Below are positions 57,886 to 64,000 of a stretch of 64,000 bases of DNA, piece after piece. A model generated the notes under the pieces. The model was not told the DNA's origin. It worked only from the letters and a program-made list of their open reading frames with translations, and made no database searches. The position numbers were made by a program, and so were the translations under genes. Every line of letters begins with the position of its first letter. Position 1 is the first letter of the stretch. This DNA comes from Variovorax paradoxus (GTDB lineage: Bacteria; Pseudomonadota; Gammaproteobacteria; Burkholderiales; Burkholderiaceae_C). The stretch spans positions 372,001 to 436,000 of the forward strand of contig CP063167.1 in NCBI GenBank assembly GCA_016806145.1. The letters run 5' to 3'.

Positions 57886-59391
57886 TCAGCGCTTCTGCGG
57901 CGGCAGGTCGGTGCAGGTCCCGTGCGCCACTTCCGCCGCCATGCCGATGCTCTCGCCCAGCGTCGGGTGCGGATGGATGGTCTTGCCGATGTCGATCTCG
58001 TCGGCGCCCATCTCGATGGCCAGCGCGATCTCGCCGATCATGTCGCCCGCATGGGTGCCGACGATGCCGCCACCGAGGATGCGGTGCGTCTCGGCATCGA
58101 ACAGCAGCTTGGTGAAGCCCTCGTCGCGGCCGTTGGCGATCGCGCGGCCCGAGGCGGTCCACGGGAAATGGCCCTTCTTGACCTTGATGCCCTCGGCCTT
58201 GGCCTGGTCCTCGGTCAGGCCCACCCACGCCACCTCGGGGTCGGTGTAGGCCACGCTCGGGATCACGCGGGCATTGAAGGCCGCGCTCGCCAGGTCCTTG
58301 TCGCCCTTGAGCTCGCCCGCGATCACCTCGGCCGCCACGTGCGCCTCGTGCACCGCCTTGTGGGCCAGCATCGGCTGGCCGACGATGTCGCCGATGGCGA
58401 AGATGTGCGGTACGTTGGTGCGCATCTGGATGTCGACCGGAATGAAGCCGCGCTCGCCAACGGCCACGCCGGCCTTCTCGGCGCCGATCTTCTTGCCGTT
58501 GGGGCTGCGGCCCACCGCCTGCAGCACCAGGTCGTAGACCTGCGGTTCCTTGGGCGCGTTCTCGCCCTCGAAGGTGACCTTGATGCCCTCCTTCGTGGCC
58601 TCGGCACCGACCGTCCTGGTCTTGAGCATGAGGTTGTCGAAGCGCGGCGCGTTCATCTTCTGCCAGACCTTCACCAGGTCGCGGTCGGCGCCCTGCATCA
58701 GGCCGTCGAGCATCTCGACCACGTCGAGGCGCGCGCCCAGCGAGGAATACACCGTGCCCATCTCGAGGCCGATGATGCCGCCGCCCAGGATCAGCATGCG
58801 CTTGGGATCGGTGCCGAGCTCGAGCGCGCCGGTGGAGTCGACCACGCGCGGGTCCTTCGGCATGAAGGGCAGGCTCACGGCCTGCGAGCCGGCGGCGATG
58901 ATGGCGCTGCGGAACTTCACGGTCTGCTTGCTGCCGGTGGTGTCCCAGCCGGTGCCCGAGGTCTCCTCGATCTCGAGGTGATGCGGGTCGACGAAGTTGC
59001 CCACGCCGCGCAGCACCGTGACCTTGCGCATCTTGGCCATGGCGGTGAGGCCGCTCGTGAGCTTGCCCACCACCTTGTTCTTGTGGCCCAGCAGCTTGGC
59101 GCGGTCAACCGTGGGCGCGGCGAAGCTCACGCCGAGGTCGGCGAAGTGCTTGACCTCGTCCATCACCGAGGCCACGTGCAGCAGCGCCTTCGAGGGGATG
59201 CACCCGACGTTGAGGCAGACGCCGCCGAGGGTGGCGTAGCGCTCGATCAGCACGACCTTCAGGCCGAGGTCGGCGGCGCGGAAGGCGGCCGAGTAGCCGC
59301 CGGGGCCGGCGCCCAGCACGATGACATCGCATTCGACGTCGACCTTGCCGGCATGGCTGGAGCCGGGCGCCTTGCCCTGTTGTTCGCTCAC
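57886..59391 (-). CDS. lpdA: Dihydrolipoyl dehydrogenase (E3 of pyruvate dehydrogenase)
   Basis: A 501-residue FAD disulfide oxidoreductase that reoxidises the lipoyl groups of the E2 subunit with NAD+. Seen: VIVLGAGPGGYSAAFRAADLG near residue 25, the redox-active disulfide in GGVCLNVGCIPSKALLHV, the NAD motif LILGGGIIGLEMGTVYSSLG, and the C-terminal HPHPTLGESIGMAAEVAHG with the catalytic His. I chose the GTG at 59391 because it overlaps the aceF stop (GTGA). A 20-residue linker precedes the FAD domain; there is no lipoyl domain, which E3 proteins of some betaproteobacteria do carry. Confidence 0.94.
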   Translation of the reverse strand: MSEQQGKAPGSSHAGKVDVECDVIVLGAGPGGYSAAFRAADLGLKVVLIERYATLGGVCLNVGCIPSKALLHVASVMDEVKHFADLGVSFAAPTVDRAKLLGHKNKVVGKLTSGLTAMAKMRKVTVLRGVGNFVDPHHLEIEETSGTGWDTTGSKQTVKFRSAIIAAGSQAVSLPFMPKDPRVVDSTGALELGTDPKRMLILGGGIIGLEMGTVYSSLGARLDVVEMLDGLMQGADRDLVKVWQKMNAPRFDNLMLKTRTVGAEATKEGIKVTFEGENAPKEPQVYDLVLQAVGRSPNGKKIGAEKAGVAVGERGFIPVDIQMRTNVPHIFAIGDIVGQPMLAHKAVHEAHVAAEVIAGELKGDKDLASAAFNARVIPSVAYTDPEVAWVGLTEDQAKAEGIKVKKGHFPWTASGRAIANGRDEGFTKLLFDAETHRILGGGIVGTHAGDMIGEIALAIEMGADEIDIGKTIHPHPTLGESIGMAAEVAHGTCTDLPPQKR

Positions 59392-60712
59392 AGCAGGATC
59401 CTCCGGTAGTCGGCCAGCAGCTGCGACAGGTACGCATTGAAGCGCCCTGCCGCCGCCCCGTCGATCACCCGGTGATCCCAGCTCAGACTCATGGGCAGGA
59501 TCAGGCGCGGCACGAACTGCCTGCCGTCCCACACCGGCTTCATCGCGCTCTTCGAGAGGCCGAGGATGGCCACTTCGGGAGCGTTGATGATCGGCGTGAA
59601 GTGCGTGCCGCCGATGCCGCCGAGCGAGCTGATCGAGAAGCAGCCGCCCTGCATGTCGGCCGCGCCAAGCTTGCCGTCGCGCGCCTTCCTGGCGAGCTCG
59701 CCCATCTCCTGGCTGATCTGCAGGATGCCCTTCTTGTCGGCATCGCGCAGCACCGGCACCACGAGGCCGTTGGGCGTGTCGGCCGCGAAGCCGATGTGGA
59801 AGTACTGCTTGTAGACCAGCACGGCCTGGTCACCCTGGCCGTCGAGGCTGGTGTTGAACTCGGGGAACTTCTTGAGCGCCGAGACCACCGCCTTGATCAC
59901 GAAGGCCAGCATCGTGACCTTCACGCCCGACTTCTCGTTCTCCTTGTTGGTGGCAACGCGGAAGGCTTCGAGCTCGGTGATGTCGGCATCGTCGTTGTTC
60001 GTGACGTGCGGGATCATCACCCAGTTGCGGTGCAGGTTCGCGCCGCTGATCTTCTTGATGCGCGACAGGTCCTTGCGCTCGACCGTGCCGAACTTCGTGA
60101 AGTCGACCTTCGGCCAGGGCAAGAGGCCCAGCGCGGCGCCGTCGGCACCGCCACCGCCCGCGGGCTTGGCCGCGGCGGAAGCCTTGGTGGTGGCCTGGCC
60201 GCTCATCACGGCCTTGGTGAAGCCCTGGACGTCTTCCTGCGTGATCCGAGCCTTGGGACCGGAACCCTTGACCTCCTCGAGCGGCACGCCGAGCTCGCGC
60301 GCGAACTTGCGCACCGAGGGCGAGGCGTGCGGCAGGCCGGCCGACGGGCTCCTGGTGGGATCGTGCGGCGCGGCGACGGCCGACGCGGGAGCGGCCGGAG
60401 CCAGTGCGGGCGCGGCGGCCACTGCAGCCGCGGGCGCCGGCGCCGGTGCGGGCGCGGCGCCTGCAGCGGGGGCGGCGCCTTCGATCACCGCGATCAGGTC
60501 GCCGATGTTGACGACGTCGCCGACCTTGACCTTGAGTTCCTTGAGCGTGCCGGCGGCCGACGACGGGATCTCCATCGAGGCCTTGTCCGATTCGACCGTG
60601 ATCAGCGACTGCTCGACCTCGATGGCGTCGCCGGGCTTGACCAGCACCTCTATCACCGCGACATCCTTGAAGTCGCCGATGTCGGGCACCTGGATATCGA
60701 TCATTTCGGCGC

Positions 60713-60716
<4 letters not shown>
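59388..60716 (-). CDS. aceF: Dihydrolipoyllysine acetyltransferase (E2 of pyruvate dehydrogenase)
   Basis: A 442-residue E2 core protein. Residues 1-80 form one lipoyl domain with the lipoylated Lys45 in VESDKASMEI. An Ala/Pro-rich swinging linker follows (about residues 83-120), then a peripheral subunit-binding domain (SPSVRKFARELGVPLEEVKGS) and the catalytic acyltransferase domain ending with SLSWDHRVIDGAAAGRF, which holds the catalytic His and Asp. It has one lipoyl domain, where E. coli AceF has three. It starts in an ATGA overlap with the aceE end and overlaps lpdA. Confidence 0.95.
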
Positions 60717-63414
<2,698 letters not shown>

Positions 63415-63572
63415 GAAATGGATGTCTCGATCTGGAAGGTGTCGATTCGCGCTGAATCTCGCGTCGACAACGCGTTCGCTTCGTCTGGCGTCGGGGAGAT
63501 GCGCGGCGCGAAGGAAGACCCGCGTGGAAGCTCCATCGGCCGAGCCGTTGCGGCCCGACCCCGGGAGTCCTG

Positions 63573-64000
63573 CTACACGGGCTTGTGCATGAAGAACTGC
63601 GCCACGACGGTGGCACCGAGAAAGGTGCCGGCGTTGGCCGCGAACGAGGTCACGACGATGCGCCAGCCGAGGCGGCGCAGGACGGGGACATCCTTGGCGA
63701 TCGAAAGACCCGCGAACGCCAGGATCGGCGTGGCGAGTGCGAGGAAATTGATCTTGCCGGTCATGTCGGCGACGACCGCGGCTCCCGGAAATGCGGGATA
63801 CGTCAACGTCATCCCCACGAGCGACACCCATACGACGGCGGGGACCTTGCGCCGGGTCAATCGGTACAGCATGTCGCCGACGATCACCACGGCGATCACG
63901 ATGCCCATGCCACCCAGCACCGACGGATCGGAGGCTGCGGCGTGATAGGTGATCCAGTTTCCTCCGAGCGCGAAGATCGCAACGGCAATCCAGGTGAACA
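63573..64000 (-). CDS. Integral membrane protein, C-terminal part (5' end beyond the window)
   Basis: The visible 141 residues form about five membrane spans: FTWIAVAIFALGGNW, GGMGIVIAVVIVGDMLY, VPAVVWVSLVGMTLTYPAF, INFLALATPILAFAGLSIA and IVVTSFAANAGTFLGATVVA. A short charged loop (KDVPVLRRLGWR) lies before the last span. I do not recognise the family with certainty; the layout would suit a small-molecule transporter. The reading frame continues past position 64000. It is 158 bp upstream of the aceE start, in the same direction; that gap shows no clear promoter or terminator. Confidence 0.75.
   Translation of the reverse strand, partial: FTWIAVAIFALGGNWITYHAAASDPSVLGGMGIVIAVVIVGDMLYRLTRRKVPAVVWVSLVGMTLTYPAFPGAAVVADMTGKINFLALATPILAFAGLSIAKDVPVLRRLGWRIVVTSFAANAGTFLGATVVAQFFMHKPV

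Overview
The window is GC-rich (roughly 68-70 % by eye), with very tightly packed genes. Many neighbours share a 4-bp ATGA or GTGA stop/start overlap. Gene content is typical of a soil or rhizosphere betaproteobacterium of the Comamonadaceae, probably Variovorax or a close relative: several Bug/TctC-type solute receptors, family III CoA-transferases, CoA ligases, a Liv-type ABC importer, a molybdenum hydroxylase and an aceE-aceF-lpd cluster. No tRNA, rRNA, CRISPR array, transposase or integrase was found.

Layout. (1) 1-7819, plus strand: an acyl-CoA catabolic operon (CoA ligase tail, acyl-CoA dehydrogenase, thiolase, FadB-like bifunctional enzyme, hotdog thioesterase, flavin monooxygenase, alpha-methylacyl-CoA racemase-like protein). 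(2) 7816-14078, minus strand: a convergent, partly mirrored operon (CoA ligase, Bug receptor, flavin monooxygenase, racemase-like protein, nitroreductase, DUF2889 protein). A TetR regulator is divergent at 14381, with a 33-bp inverted repeat between them. (3) 15081-18457: an MFS exporter, then an unusual secreted protein that joins WG repeats to a Bug-type receptor domain. (4) 18648-24255: AraC regulator, AhpD-like protein, acyl-CoA-dehydrogenase-like flavoenzyme and a nitrate/sulfonate-type ABC importer. (5) 24313-28562: a hybrid histidine kinase next to a double-domain KaiC-like ATPase, and a TauE exporter. (6) 28914-33037: envelope glycosylation genes (GT39-like, GT2, ChbG/YdjC deacetylase) and a SnoaL-like protein. 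(7) 33031-45009, minus strand: a ten-gene operon joining a linalool dehydratase/isomerase-like protein and an epoxide-hydrolase-like enzyme to a complete Liv importer, two dehydrogenases and a thiamine-diphosphate enzyme, headed by a TetR gene and a SCO1-like gene. (8) 45126-53088: a second TetR (paralogue of the first), CoA ligase, Bug receptor, AraC regulator, a third racemase-like protein, a quinone oxidoreductase and an acyl-CoA dehydrogenase. (9) 53325-57729: cytochrome P460 and a three-subunit PaoABC-like aldehyde oxidoreductase. (10) 57886-63414: lpd, aceF and aceE, where aceE carries two frameshifts as sequenced. (11) A membrane protein runs off the right edge.

How the genes fit together (inference). 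Most of the window is devoted to importing and activating carboxylic acids and degrading them as CoA thioesters. Three family III CoA-transferase homologues keep the His/Asp pair of alpha-methylacyl-CoA racemases. Together with a linalool-dehydratase-like protein and an epoxide hydrolase, this points to methyl-branched, terpenoid or alicyclic substrates. Acetyl- or propionyl-CoA would then enter central metabolism. The best candidates for undescribed biology are the LinD-like/Liv operon with its paired TetR regulators and shared GTTCATTTA sites, and the WG-repeat/Bug fusion protein.
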